Assembly: GCA_045654645.1 (NCBI GenBank)
Contig: JAZONR010000041.1
Coordinates: 1-9,663, forward strand
Length of the DNA: 9,663 nucleotides
Direction: 5' to 3'
From: HGM04593 sp045654645
GTDB taxonomy: Bacteria > Bacteroidota > Bacteroidia > Bacteroidales > Bacteroidaceae
Both the position numbers and the translations under genes were made by a program. Position 1 is the stretch's first letter; the number at the start of each line of letters is the position of its first letter. Below the pieces are notes generated by a model. The model was given only the letters and a program-made list of their open reading frames with translations. It ran no database searches and had not been told where the DNA came from. Of this stretch, positions 1 to 6,598 are shown one piece after another.

Positions 1-1
1 A

Positions 2-82
2 TTGATTAAACGAAGATGGAAGAATTGCTATAGTTCTGGGAATTACAATAACGAAGATATGATAACGTTATTAACGCGATGA
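2..82 (+). CDS. Possible C-terminal tail of an upstream gene
   Basis: The frame beginning at base 2 is open from the window edge to a TGA at 80-82 and gives 26 residues, beginning LIKRRWKNCYSSGN. The other two + frames stop within the first few codons. A short basic and aromatic tail fits the end of a real gene whose body lies to the left, and the strong palindrome 29 bases after the stop would sit where a terminator is expected. An open run of this length is also common by chance. I recognise no family. Confidence 0.22.
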   Translation: MIKRRWKNCYSSGNYNNEDMITLLTR

Positions 83-110
83 CAACCTATAGTAGGATAA
101 GAAAAAGCAT

Positions 111-140
111 TTTCCTTGCCGGGCTAGCCCGGCAAGGAAA
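111..140. repeat. Perfect 30-bp palindrome, possible terminator
   Basis: Two 15-base arms are exactly complementary with no spacer, centred between 125 and 126 on GGGCTAGCCC. The arms are GC-rich inside (CCTTGCCGGGC) and end in TTT/AAA. As RNA it would form a stable hairpin. There is no T-run immediately after it on the + strand, but on the - strand the stem is followed within four bases by TTTTTC (complement of 101-106). It could be a terminator between the upstream gene and this locus, possibly bidirectional, or a symmetric protein-binding site. Confidence 0.6.
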
Positions 141-296
141 GACACAAGAATTTTGATTAAATAGTGTAAACAAATTTTAGGACGGCACAGGGATAATAAA
201 CAAGCGGCTAAATATCATCCCCCGCCCGGATGCAGGCTGTCTCTTTAAAGGTTGGGAAATTGTACAGTTGAAATGCAAAAATGGAAATGCATCTAC

Positions 297-317
297 GCTC
301 TTTTAAAGAGCTTTTTT
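297..317 (+). terminator. Terminator-like hairpin with T6 run
   Basis: GCTCTTT (297-303) and AAAGAGC (305-311) are perfect inverted 7-base arms around one T, directly followed by six T (312-317). This has the shape of a Rho-independent terminator on the + strand, although the stem is AT-rich and real pairing would leave a loop of about five bases, so it would be weak. It lies about 190 bases before the predicted promoter of the large gene and could insulate it from upstream transcription. Confidence 0.4.
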
Positions 318-502
318 GTAAAGAAAATTCAAGCACTGTTTGCTGCTCATTGTCTTTGGCTTGCTTTTTGAAACGTGTGTGTTTTTTGTGTGGAGAATGG
401 CCTTTTTTTGTGTTTTTTGCTCGGTATTTTGCTTCTTTGAAAGTTGGTCTCTTTTATCCTGCGTTTCTCTGTTGCGGGGGTGGAAAATATCGCTACAATT
501 TC

Positions 503-533
503 ATTGTCATTAATAAAAAAAGTTTTAATTTTG
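503..533 (+). promoter_or_regulatory. Bacteroidetes-type promoter of the 1796-residue gene
   Basis: TAATTTTG (526-533) matches the Bacteroidetes -7 consensus TAnnTTTG exactly. ATTG (503-506), which keeps the TTG of the -33 box, lies 19 bases upstream, within the spacing known for this sigma factor class. Transcription would begin near 540, giving an untranslated leader of about 85-90 bases before the ATG at 627. The TSS position is inferred from the motif only. Confidence 0.6.
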
Positions 534-561
534 TAATAATATCCAACAGGGTATGCTGTGT

Positions 562-587
562 TTTTACAATTCACTGTGATTGTAAAA
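562..587 (+). promoter_or_regulatory. Hairpin in the leader of the 1796-residue gene
   Basis: TTTTACAAT (562-570) and ATTGTAAAA (579-587) are perfect 9-base complementary arms around an 8-base loop; an alternative fold pairs TCA with TGA inside the loop. It sits about 20-25 bases after the predicted transcription start and ends 39 bases before the start codon. It could stabilise the 5' end of a long mRNA or be an operator for a dimeric regulator. It is not followed by a T-run, so I do not call it an attenuator. Confidence 0.4.
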
Positions 588-626
588 CATTTTCAATATG
601 AAAATAAAATAAAAACCAAAATAAAA

Positions 627-3600
627 ATGAAAACAAAAAATCTGTTTTTATGTTTGCTGTTCCTTGTGTTGGGAACAACGGCTGCTTGGGCCGACAAGTA
701 CTATCAGCCCGGCTCTTACAAAGGCGACAATACGCCTCGCTTGACACTTGAGCAGGCTGTGGGCAAAAAGTTTATGATTTACAACACTGCCATCAATGGA
801 AACGAGGACCGCACCGGTTTCCTTCGCAACGATGGTGTGAAGTTTGAGCACGACAAGACAAAGGAGCGCGACCTCTTTGTCTACAACGAGACGTTTGTCT
901 ACACAATGGAGGCCTATGACGATGATGACGACGGCGTGAACGATTGGTATGCCATAAAGTCGGTAAATACAGGCCTGTATGTGAATGCTGCCGGTAGAAC
1001 CGACATACTTAAAGCAACAGATGCCAAGCTCATCATTACCTCTTGGGATGAAGCAACTGAAGGCAAGTCTACCGTGAATATGGAGAGTTGGAAGTATAAT
1101 ATCATTGCAAACGGCCAGATAACAAGTGAAGGACACGGTTCAACTGTCTTTATCGTAAAGGACTACAATGGTGGCGACAGACCTTATTGGAACGGAACAG
1201 TAAACGCTTTTGATACTTGGAACGTTGGTCACCCCTATGCCTTCTATGTTGCCAATGAGTTTACCGGTGGCGAACATTTGACAAGCGAATATATGCAGGA
1301 TTTGCACATATACAGCCGTTGCGACATCTATTCGGCGCAGGTAATCTATGGTCTTGTGCAGAGTCCATCACAGATAACAACAAATCACCTGTACGAAGAT
1401 GAGGGCGCCATATCCAATCTGCTTGATGGTGATGGAACATCGTTTAATGTTACCAATTGGACGCATAATGCCGCCGATGATTATCACTACTACCAGGTTG
1501 ACTTGGGCAAGGATGTAGAGTCGCTCTATCTTTATATGCAGCGCCGTGCCGATGGCAAGAATGCTCCAACAAAGTATGAACTGCAGGTGTGTGCCACACC
1601 CGACGGCCAGTTTGTAACCGTTGGTGGTGAGCGTGAAACAAATCTTGCCAACAGCAATGTTTATGTTTCGGACAAGATTGCACTTGGCGATTCCTACCGA
1701 TATATCCGCATTGTGGCCAAGGAAAGAACAACTACCAATTATATGTGTATGGGTCTCTCCGAGCTCTATGTGCTCCCTGCCACAAACGAGGTTGAGGACG
1801 CTTTGGTCTATGTAAACAAATTGGCGGCAAAAGATTGCCCCATCTTTACAAGAGCTACCGAAAAGGTGTACCGACAGAATATGGAGGAGTATAACAACGA
1901 CTGCCCCGAGGCTAAAGTTCTCTCGGGTGTGCCCCTCCCCGGTAACAAATACCGCATCTATGCCGATGCCTATGATGTCGATAATCACGTATATGTGAAC
2001 CGTGAGATTAAGGCAAATGCCGACGGCGTAAATTTGGATAGAGTGGCTTTTGGCTCATACCACGCCGAGAAAACTGATGACGCCAAAAAGGAATATGAGT
2101 GGTATTGCGAGAAGACAAGCGAAGGCCTTCTTGTGTTCCGCAATGTTGCCGACCCTACAATATACTTGGCTAACGGTGCTGTTGCCGATGAGCCTTACAA
2201 ATGGAGCATTAGCACTTTGGGTACACAGCGCCACGGTGTGCCCTTGATGAACTTTGCACAGCAGTATCTTGCCGTTTTCAACGATGGTACGGCCTGGATG
2301 GGCAATGTGAAGGCTGTTCAGAACCAGACCGTTGCACCTGCGTATGTCGATGTCGACAATAATGCTGACACTGCCCCCGTGGAGGTTGCACCGGGCCTTT
2401 GTACCGACTTTGTTTTTATCCCCGTTCCACTTGTGAATGATGAAAAGAAGATAACAATAAGGGCCAATGAGCTTGTTGAGCGCAACACCCGTTTGCTCTT
2501 CGATGCCAATGGTGATGGCACCAAAGAGGTTCACTCCTTGCCATTCTCGCAGATGTTTGCAAGCGCAACCGAATTCTCTAAACTGGAGTTGCAGCTCCTG
2601 TGTAACGAACTGCACACCTATGTTAATGTAACCGGTGCTTCAAACGGCGATGTTGCAACACGTAACGAGAATGTTGTAACATTTGATTTTAATATGGTTG
2701 AGGACGGTGATGTCCTTGAGATTGGGCTGGAGATTGTGCCTCCCTTTGAGGTGATGTCCTCTGCGTTGGATGTGAAAACCCCCCCCTCTTTATATTTAAT
2801 AAGGAATAAGCATCAGCTTGGCTTGCCACAGCAGGCGCGCCCACAACGTGCTGCCGACGCAGATAACGCAGATATTGAAATTGACGGTGGTGATGAGCCC
2901 ATCTCGTCGCAGACCGGCAAGCGCTACTATGCAAAGTTTAATCAGCGCAATGCCGATATGGACTTGGTGGAGGGTTACAACGATTGGACAAAAACAGAAT
3001 TTCACGCAACGTCGCTCTTCTATTTTACTGAGACCGAGGATACAGAGCACAGCGAATATTACAGCGTGAACATACAGAATGCCACAACTGTGATGAAGTG
3101 TGCCGACCACGCTGCTTGGAACACCAACGGCAACACTTGGTTTGTGCAGCCAAAGAAGATTTCAAATAACTATGGTTATAACATCGGCCGCACGGCTCTG
3201 AATGCTACCAATAACCCCGAACACGTTTGGGGATGCAGCCACGAGGATGGCGACAAAATTACAACCACCAAAGTAGATGCTAACGGAAACAAGCAATCTG
3301 TTAGGGCCAATGATGATGGAACAGCCTGGGAGTTTGTGAAGGTTGATGATGACAAGGCCCAGAAAATTCTTTTGGATTTTATTATAGAGGTTGCCGGTGA
3401 ACTGTATGTGGCCCTTAACCAAAAGGCTCTTGAGGAGGGTATCGATGCCAACAAGGTAAAATACTACCGCTATATTGTGGATACAATGGTGGAGCGTGCC
3501 GAAGGATATTATAACAAGACTTTCTCTACCCCCGGTGATGATGTTACAGCAAAGCTCCTGCAGTTTGCACAGAACATTCATATGGTTGAGCACGAGATTG

Positions 3601-6017
3601 AGTATGCACTCTATGAACTGCCCGAGCTTAGCGAGGATGTTATTGGTGTGTTGAGCCAGCTCGAGAACAATGAGCAGCCCCACTGGTACTACATACGCAA
3701 CGTCAGCGGTACAGTAGATGGCGAAGAAAGCTATGCCGGTTTCAACGGCAATGAAAGCCCAATGGCTTTGCAGCAGTATGCAGCCGATGCCGACAAGAAA
3801 CTTGCAAATATGTTCTACGTTGTGGGTGAGAAGAATTCATACGCTCCTGTGGTGGATACCGACCCCGACAACAATGGATTGTATAATGACTTCCCCGGCA
3901 ACAACCTGATTGTAGATGAGTATTTGAAGGTTCACATCCACAACTTCTCGGCCAAGGAGGTTACACTTGTGAGCAAAAACGTGAAGTTGAATGAGGTTTC
4001 GGGCTATACCCCCCCCGCTGAAGGTAAGCAAACTGTGATGAGTGGTTTGACCTTGAAGAGTGATGAGGACTGGAGCATTGAGTTGGAATATGACATTGAC
4101 AGAAATGCCTCATTTAATGCCTACGGCAGTTGCTTGCTCGCATCAACAGGCGACCCGCTTGATGATGAATACTATAATGCCTTCCAGGTCTATCTGAAGG
4201 ATGACCGCTCCATTGTAATAAAGGTGAACAATGCTGATGACCGTTACCGTTTTTGGCACACCCAGGACAAATACTCGCACATAAAGGTGGTAATCACTTA
4301 TTCGCAGAATAATGTAACACTCGATGTCTACAACTCAGATGGAAAGAAGGAGACAAAGACAATCACGGGTGTAACTATGGATCCTATCACACAGCTGACT
4401 GCGGCACTGCCCAAAGAGGGTGCCACAATCACCAATCTTTCAACCTATCAGGTTGAGGCAATGACCTGGAAGAGCCACGAAGATGTTGCCGGTGATGCAA
4501 ACAAGGACGAGTGGTATATCCTCCCATCATCAAACGCTGATAACAAAGGTCTTGCAATTGTGCTTGGTGAGCCCAATGACAACAAGATGGGTTGGGCAAA
4601 AGACAATGAGAACGCAACATCTATCACAACCGACCTGGGAACAGCCGATAACTCAACCTGGAAGTTTGTGCGTGTAACCGACTTTGATGCACACATCAAT
4701 GAGTTGCTTGGGATATATAATTTCGAGGATTGTGTAATATACGACCGCGAGCTTGCCCAGCTGATGAAGCTGATAATGAAAAACAAGGAATTGATTGATG
4801 CTGAAGAGAACGGCGAAGGCGAGGAGGCACTGTTTAACGAGGTCTACTATGCGTTCCTCAACTACAAAGGCCGTATGCCCGAGGAACTGAAGGCTCCCAA
4901 GGCCGGAAGCCTCTATACAATCCGTCCTGTTGCCGATGAGGAAACCGAGAATGCCTTGCTTGTATATGTTGATAAGGGCGACGGTCCTTATGCAACAAAA
5001 GAGGTGTACAAAGACGATGTTGTACGCGATGACAAAAGCTATGACAGCCGCGCTGCGTGGATGTTCGAGGGTACAGCCAATGGCGATTATCTTGCACTCG
5101 ACGGCTTGACTGTGAAGAATATTCACACACAGTGCTACCTCACTGCACTTGGTGCCGATGCTTCGGCTGTGAACGAGATGGACGCCGCCAAGATTACCCT
5201 TGCACACCTTGGTGCCTGCACCACAATGTTCCAGGTGGACGACAAGTATATGGCAATGAGTGGAGCCAAGGTTACAAACACCGGTGCTGCCGATACAAAG
5301 TGGATTGTAGAGGAGATTAAGAATCCCGAAACAAGCGTCTACTATGAGACCGAGGTAACCGATGGCTACAGCACTCTTATGCTTGGCTTCAACTCAACAA
5401 TCCCTGCCGGCGTGGAGGCTTATTATGGCCGCGCCGATGGTCCTATCCTTGAGGACCGCTATCTGTCGATGACAAGCTACGAGGGTGGTGTGCTACCTGC
5501 AATGTCGCCTGTGGTTCTGAAGAACACAGAGAGCGAGGCGACTGTTAATGCCAAGTTCTACTACACTGCAGAAGCTGCCGAGAAGAAGGACGACAACTAT
5601 ATGCGTGGCTCGCTCTACTTTGAGGCTGTGGAGACCGATGCCATTGAGAAAGAGGAAGGCTACAACGTGAACATATATATGCTCCTTACAACCTCTACCG
5701 GCCCCACAATGGTTTGGGTGTGGGAAGAGTTTGATGAGAATGGCGACCTTTATAATGGTGGCAGCAACGATGAAGGCGGGCACGTAATTTGCAAAGCAAA
5801 TAAGGCCTACATTGTTCTTAGTGGCGATGAAGCAGCCAACGCATCGTCGCTGTTGTTCAACTTCCGCCCCGGAACAACCGGCATTGTGCCTGTTGGTGTG
5901 CGTGGCGCAGAAACAAGCACCGTTAATGCAATTTATGACTTGCAGGGACGCAAGCTCAGCGAGATAACACAGCCGGGCATATATATTGTCAATGGCAAGA
6001 AAGTGATGGTGAAGTAA
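627..6017 (+). CDS. Large secreted modular protein with F5/8C and LamG-like domains
   Basis: Encodes 1796 residues. The ATG at 627 is chosen because it begins a clear signal peptide (residues 1-22, hydrophobic core then AWA before DK) after an A-rich leader; the frame is open upstream to 558, but that extension would bury the signal. There is no lipobox cysteine, so it is probably exported as a non-lipoprotein. Visible parts: an N-terminal beta module from residue 46; a discoidin/F5-8C (CBM32-like) domain at about 245-384; a helical segment at about 385-432; further beta modules opening near 439, 721, 764, 1019 and 1428 with a Y-x-I-R-N-like strand; helical segments at about 906-1015 and 1349-1420; a LamG/concanavalin-like domain at about 1134-1283; a C-terminal beta region at about 1569-1765; and a tail, YDLQGRK then GIYIVNGKKVMVK, resembling Bacteroidetes type IX (T9SS) sorting tails. 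Three acidic loops (98-106, 626-634, 1077-1088) look calcium-binding. No catalytic motif is recognised. A surface glycan-binding or adhesive role is inferred from the F5/8C and LamG folds and the GH89 neighbour. Confidence 0.85.
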   Translation: MKTKNLFLCLLFLVLGTTAAWADKYYQPGSYKGDNTPRLTLEQAVGKKFMIYNTAINGNEDRTGFLRNDGVKFEHDKTKERDLFVYNETFVYTMEAYDDDDDGVNDWYAIKSVNTGLYVNAAGRTDILKATDAKLIITSWDEATEGKSTVNMESWKYNIIANGQITSEGHGSTVFIVKDYNGGDRPYWNGTVNAFDTWNVGHPYAFYVANEFTGGEHLTSEYMQDLHIYSRCDIYSAQVIYGLVQSPSQITTNHLYEDEGAISNLLDGDGTSFNVTNWTHNAADDYHYYQVDLGKDVESLYLYMQRRADGKNAPTKYELQVCATPDGQFVTVGGERETNLANSNVYVSDKIALGDSYRYIRIVAKERTTTNYMCMGLSELYVLPATNEVEDALVYVNKLAAKDCPIFTRATEKVYRQNMEEYNNDCPEAKVLSGVPLPGNKYRIYADAYDVDNHVYVNREIKANADGVNLDRVAFGSYHAEKTDDAKKEYEWYCEKTSEGLLVFRNVADPTIYLANGAVADEPYKWSISTLGTQRHGVPLMNFAQQYLAVFNDGTAWMGNVKAVQNQTVAPAYVDVDNNADTAPVEVAPGLCTDFVFIPVPLVNDEKKITIRANELVERNTRLLFDANGDGTKEVHSLPFSQMFASATEFSKLELQLLCNELHTYVNVTGASNGDVATRNENVVTFDFNMVEDGDVLEIGLEIVPPFEVMSSALDVKTPPSLYLIRNKHQLGLPQQARPQRAADADNADIEIDGGDEPISSQTGKRYYAKFNQRNADMDLVEGYNDWTKTEFHATSLFYFTETEDTEHSEYYSVNIQNATTVMKCADHAAWNTNGNTWFVQPKKISNNYGYNIGRTALNATNNPEHVWGCSHEDGDKITTTKVDANGNKQSVRANDDGTAWEFVKVDDDKAQKILLDFIIEVAGELYVALNQKALEEGIDANKVKYYRYIVDTMVERAEGYYNKTFSTPGDDVTAKLLQFAQNIHMVEHEIEYALYELPELSEDVIGVLSQLENNEQPHWYYIRNVSGTVDGEESYAGFNGNESPMALQQYAADADKKLANMFYVVGEKNSYAPVVDTDPDNNGLYNDFPGNNLIVDEYLKVHIHNFSAKEVTLVSKNVKLNEVSGYTPPAEGKQTVMSGLTLKSDEDWSIELEYDIDRNASFNAYGSCLLASTGDPLDDEYYNAFQVYLKDDRSIVIKVNNADDRYRFWHTQDKYSHIKVVITYSQNNVTLDVYNSDGKKETKTITGVTMDPITQLTAALPKEGATITNLSTYQVEAMTWKSHEDVAGDANKDEWYILPSSNADNKGLAIVLGEPNDNKMGWAKDNENATSITTDLGTADNSTWKFVRVTDFDAHINELLGIYNFEDCVIYDRELAQLMKLIMKNKELIDAEENGEGEEALFNEVYYAFLNYKGRMPEELKAPKAGSLYTIRPVADEETENALLVYVDKGDGPYATKEVYKDDVVRDDKSYDSRAAWMFEGTANGDYLALDGLTVKNIHTQCYLTALGADASAVNEMDAAKITLAHLGACTTMFQVDDKYMAMSGAKVTNTGAADTKWIVEEIKNPETSVYYETEVTDGYSTLMLGFNSTIPAGVEAYYGRADGPILEDRYLSMTSYEGGVLPAMSPVVLKNTESEATVNAKFYYTAEAAEKKDDNYMRGSLYFEAVETDAIEKEEGYNVNIYMLLTTSTGPTMVWVWEEFDENGDLYNGGSNDEGGHVICKANKAYIVLSGDEAANASSLLFNFRPGTTGIVPVGVRGAETSTVNAIYDLQGRKLSEITQPGIYIVNGKKVMVK
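2779..2786 (+). repeat. C8 homopolymer tract inside the large gene
   Basis: Eight consecutive C encode the end of T718 and then P719-P720, just before the SLYLIRN module start. Loss of one C would bring TAA into frame four codons after the tract, and gain of one C would bring TAA into frame within eight codons, so slippage either way would truncate the protein near residue 725. Confidence 0.9.
4009..4016 (+). repeat. Second C8 homopolymer tract inside the large gene
   Basis: Eight consecutive C encode the end of T1128 and then P1129-P1130, just before the LamG-like domain. Loss of one C gives an in-frame TGA seven codons after the tract, and gain of one C gives a TGA almost at once. Its length and coding context (Thr-Pro-Pro at a module boundary) match the tract at 2779-2786. 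Confidence 0.9.
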
Positions 6018-6054
6018 TTGATTGCGAAGTAGAATTTTATATACGATAAGATAT

Positions 6055-6231
6055 ATGAAGAAGATATATATAACACCGGTTGCAGAGTGTATTGCATTGG
6101 CAACAAATCCCATAATGAATAATTTGTCTTTGCAGGGTGGTACCAACCCAACAAGCGGCCGTGGCTCGTCAATTAACCAGAAGAGCGACGAGTACCGCGG
6201 TGATTGGAGCGGCATTTGGGATAATATGTAA
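6055..6231 (+). CDS. Small 58-residue 'MKKIYITP' peptide, function unknown
   Basis: The ATG at 6055 opens MKKIYITPVAE, a start I associate with small uncharacterised Bacteroidales proteins, so it is preferred over an in-frame ATG at 6022. The peptide has a mildly hydrophobic N-terminal half (residues 3-21), then LSLQGG (24-29), then a polar tail rich in Gly, Ser, Asp and Trp (GDWSGIWDNM at the end). The hydrophobic part is too weak for a confident signal peptide or membrane segment. The LSLQGG run resembles a double-glycine leader, but the family has no function I can name. The gene begins 37 bases after the stop of the large secreted protein with no promoter or terminator between them, so it is probably cotranscribed and may be tied to that protein's export or display (inference). 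Confidence 0.6.
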   Translation: MKKIYITPVAECIALATNPIMNNLSLQGGTNPTSGRGSSINQKSDEYRGDWSGIWDNM

Positions 6232-6353
6232 ACGGCGCTTTAGATAAATATAGGTTTTCAGACACAAGAACATAAGAACATAAGTTTTTACCAAACTTAA
6301 AGAAACAGAAAGAAAAATGCAACAGAACGGATAAACTGATTAAGCAAAACCGT

Positions 6354-6371
6354 ATGCAAATGAATTTGCAT
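6354..6371. repeat. Interrupted palindrome ATGCAAAT-GA-ATTTGCAT
   Basis: Two perfect 8-base arms are separated by GA. The two-base centre cannot form a good RNA loop without opening base pairs, so a symmetric DNA-binding site for a dimeric regulator is at least as likely as a terminator stem. T-rich sequence follows (6371-6390). It is 88 bases upstream of the predicted -7 box of the GH89 gene. Confidence 0.45.
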
Positions 6372-6398
6372 TTGGGATTTTGTTAATTTGATTATCCA

Positions 6399-6420
6399 CA
6401 ATGCGCCTAAAAGCGCATTG
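6399..6420. repeat. 8-bp stem hairpin before the GH89 promoter
   Basis: CAATGCGC (6399-6406) and GCGCATTG (6413-6420) pair perfectly around CTAAAA. A second small stem, GCAAC/GTTGC (6423-6435), follows three bases later. Neither is followed by a T-run. Either could end transcription of the upstream operon in a U-tract-independent way or act as a regulator site upstream of the GH89 promoter. Confidence 0.45.
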
Positions 6421-6437
6421 CTGCAACGCAGTTGCCG

Positions 6438-6466
6438 GTTGGCTGTTTGCATTTTATGTACTTTTG
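6438..6466 (+). promoter_or_regulatory. Bacteroidetes-type promoter of the GH89 gene
   Basis: TACTTTTG (6459-6466) is an exact match to the -7 consensus TAnnTTTG. The best -33 candidate is GTTG at 6438-6441, with a 17-base spacer, a little short of the usual 19-21, so the upstream box is weak and an activator may be needed. The expected start near 6473 gives a leader of about 125 bases. This implies the GH89 gene can be transcribed separately from the upstream pair. Confidence 0.5.
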
Positions 6467-6501
6467 TACTTCTGTCAAAAAATAATGAACCGCGGATTTT
6501 G

Positions 6502-6540
6502 TCATTCTTCGGGAAAGTCCTCAACAGTAGGCCCGAATGA
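6502..6540 (+). promoter_or_regulatory. Foldable stem-loop in the GH89 leader
   Basis: TCATTC (6502-6507) pairs with GAATGA (6535-6540), GGG (6511-6513) with CCC (6532-6534) and CCT (6519-6521) with AGG (6529-6531), closing a 7-base loop. A 3-base bulge (6508-6510) and a 5-base bulge (6514-6518) lie on the 5' side. It is placed about 30 bases after the predicted transcription start and about 60 before the start codon. It matches no riboswitch family I recognise, so a regulatory role is inference. Confidence 0.35.
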
Positions 6541-6541
6541 A

Positions 6542-6557
6542 TATGAGAAATCTCATA
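6542..6557. repeat. Inverted repeat TATGAGA-AA-TCTCATA
   Basis: Seven-base arms are separated by two A, immediately downstream of the leader stem-loop and about 40 bases before the GH89 start codon. The tight centre makes a DNA site for a dimer more plausible than an RNA hairpin, but it lies downstream of the predicted promoter. Confidence 0.35.
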
Positions 6558-6598
6558 ATCTCACTAACAAAGAGATAAATAATTAAAAAACCAATAAT

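Larger units (their letters stand above)
1..626. other. Upstream non-coding region
   Basis: No complete gene is supported here. The left edge may carry the last codons of an upstream gene, and position 83 onward has no open frame that looks like protein. Visible elements are a 10-bp palindrome ATAACGTTAT (62-71), the 30-bp palindrome (111-140), two copies of GAAATGCA (270-277 and 284-291), a hairpin with a T6 run (297-317), a very T-rich stretch (about 300-440), a promoter (503-533) and a hairpin (562-587) in the transcribed leader. The bases just before the start codon at 627 are almost all A with a few T and C, typical of Bacteroidetes translation starts, which do not rely on a Shine-Dalgarno sequence. 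Confidence 0.7.
6232..6598. other. Intergenic region with inverted repeats and a promoter
   Basis: This 367-base gap separates the small peptide from the GH89 gene. In order it holds a tandem copy of AAGAACAT (6267-6274 and 6275-6282), an interrupted palindrome (6354-6371), a hairpin (6399-6420) followed by a smaller one (GCAAC/GTTGC, 6423-6435), a promoter (-7 box 6459-6466), a foldable leader (6502-6540) and a further inverted repeat (6542-6557). The leader ends in A-rich sequence before the ATG at 6599. No classical stem plus T-run terminator is seen for the upstream operon. The short open frames inside this gap overlap these elements and do not look like protein. Confidence 0.65.

Noticed and set aside
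281..601. 106-residue + strand open frame
   Set aside because: Its translation is a Phe/Cys/Leu-rich product of T-rich DNA, has no domain-like pattern, and runs across the predicted promoter and leader of the large gene.
558..626. Upstream start extending the large protein by 23 residues
   Set aside because: The extension lies inside the leader hairpin region and would place 23 polar residues before an otherwise standard signal peptide starting at 627.
1368..1988. 206-residue - strand open frame
   Set aside because: It is antisense to the F5/8C domain and has the Ile/Val/Cys-rich, low-complexity look of a shadow frame.
6022..6054. Earlier in-frame start for the small peptide (69 residues)
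   Set aside because: It adds MRSRILYTIRY before MKKIYITP, begins only four bases after the preceding stop, and the MKK start is the one that looks conserved in this type of peptide.
5493..6215. 240-residue - strand open frame
   Set aside because: It is antisense to the conserved C-terminal tail and to the small peptide; its length follows from codon bias of the + strand genes, and no family pattern is seen.
6267..6285. Tandem AAGAACAT repeat
   Set aside because: There are only two short copies in A-rich DNA; too little to call a functional repeat, noted only in the intergenic description.
6297..6524. 75-residue - strand open frame in the intergenic region
   Set aside because: It overlaps the inverted repeats and promoter and has no recognisable features.
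6401..6586. 61-residue + strand open frame
   Set aside because: It covers the hairpins, the -7 box and the GH89 leader, and its translation shows no protein-like pattern.
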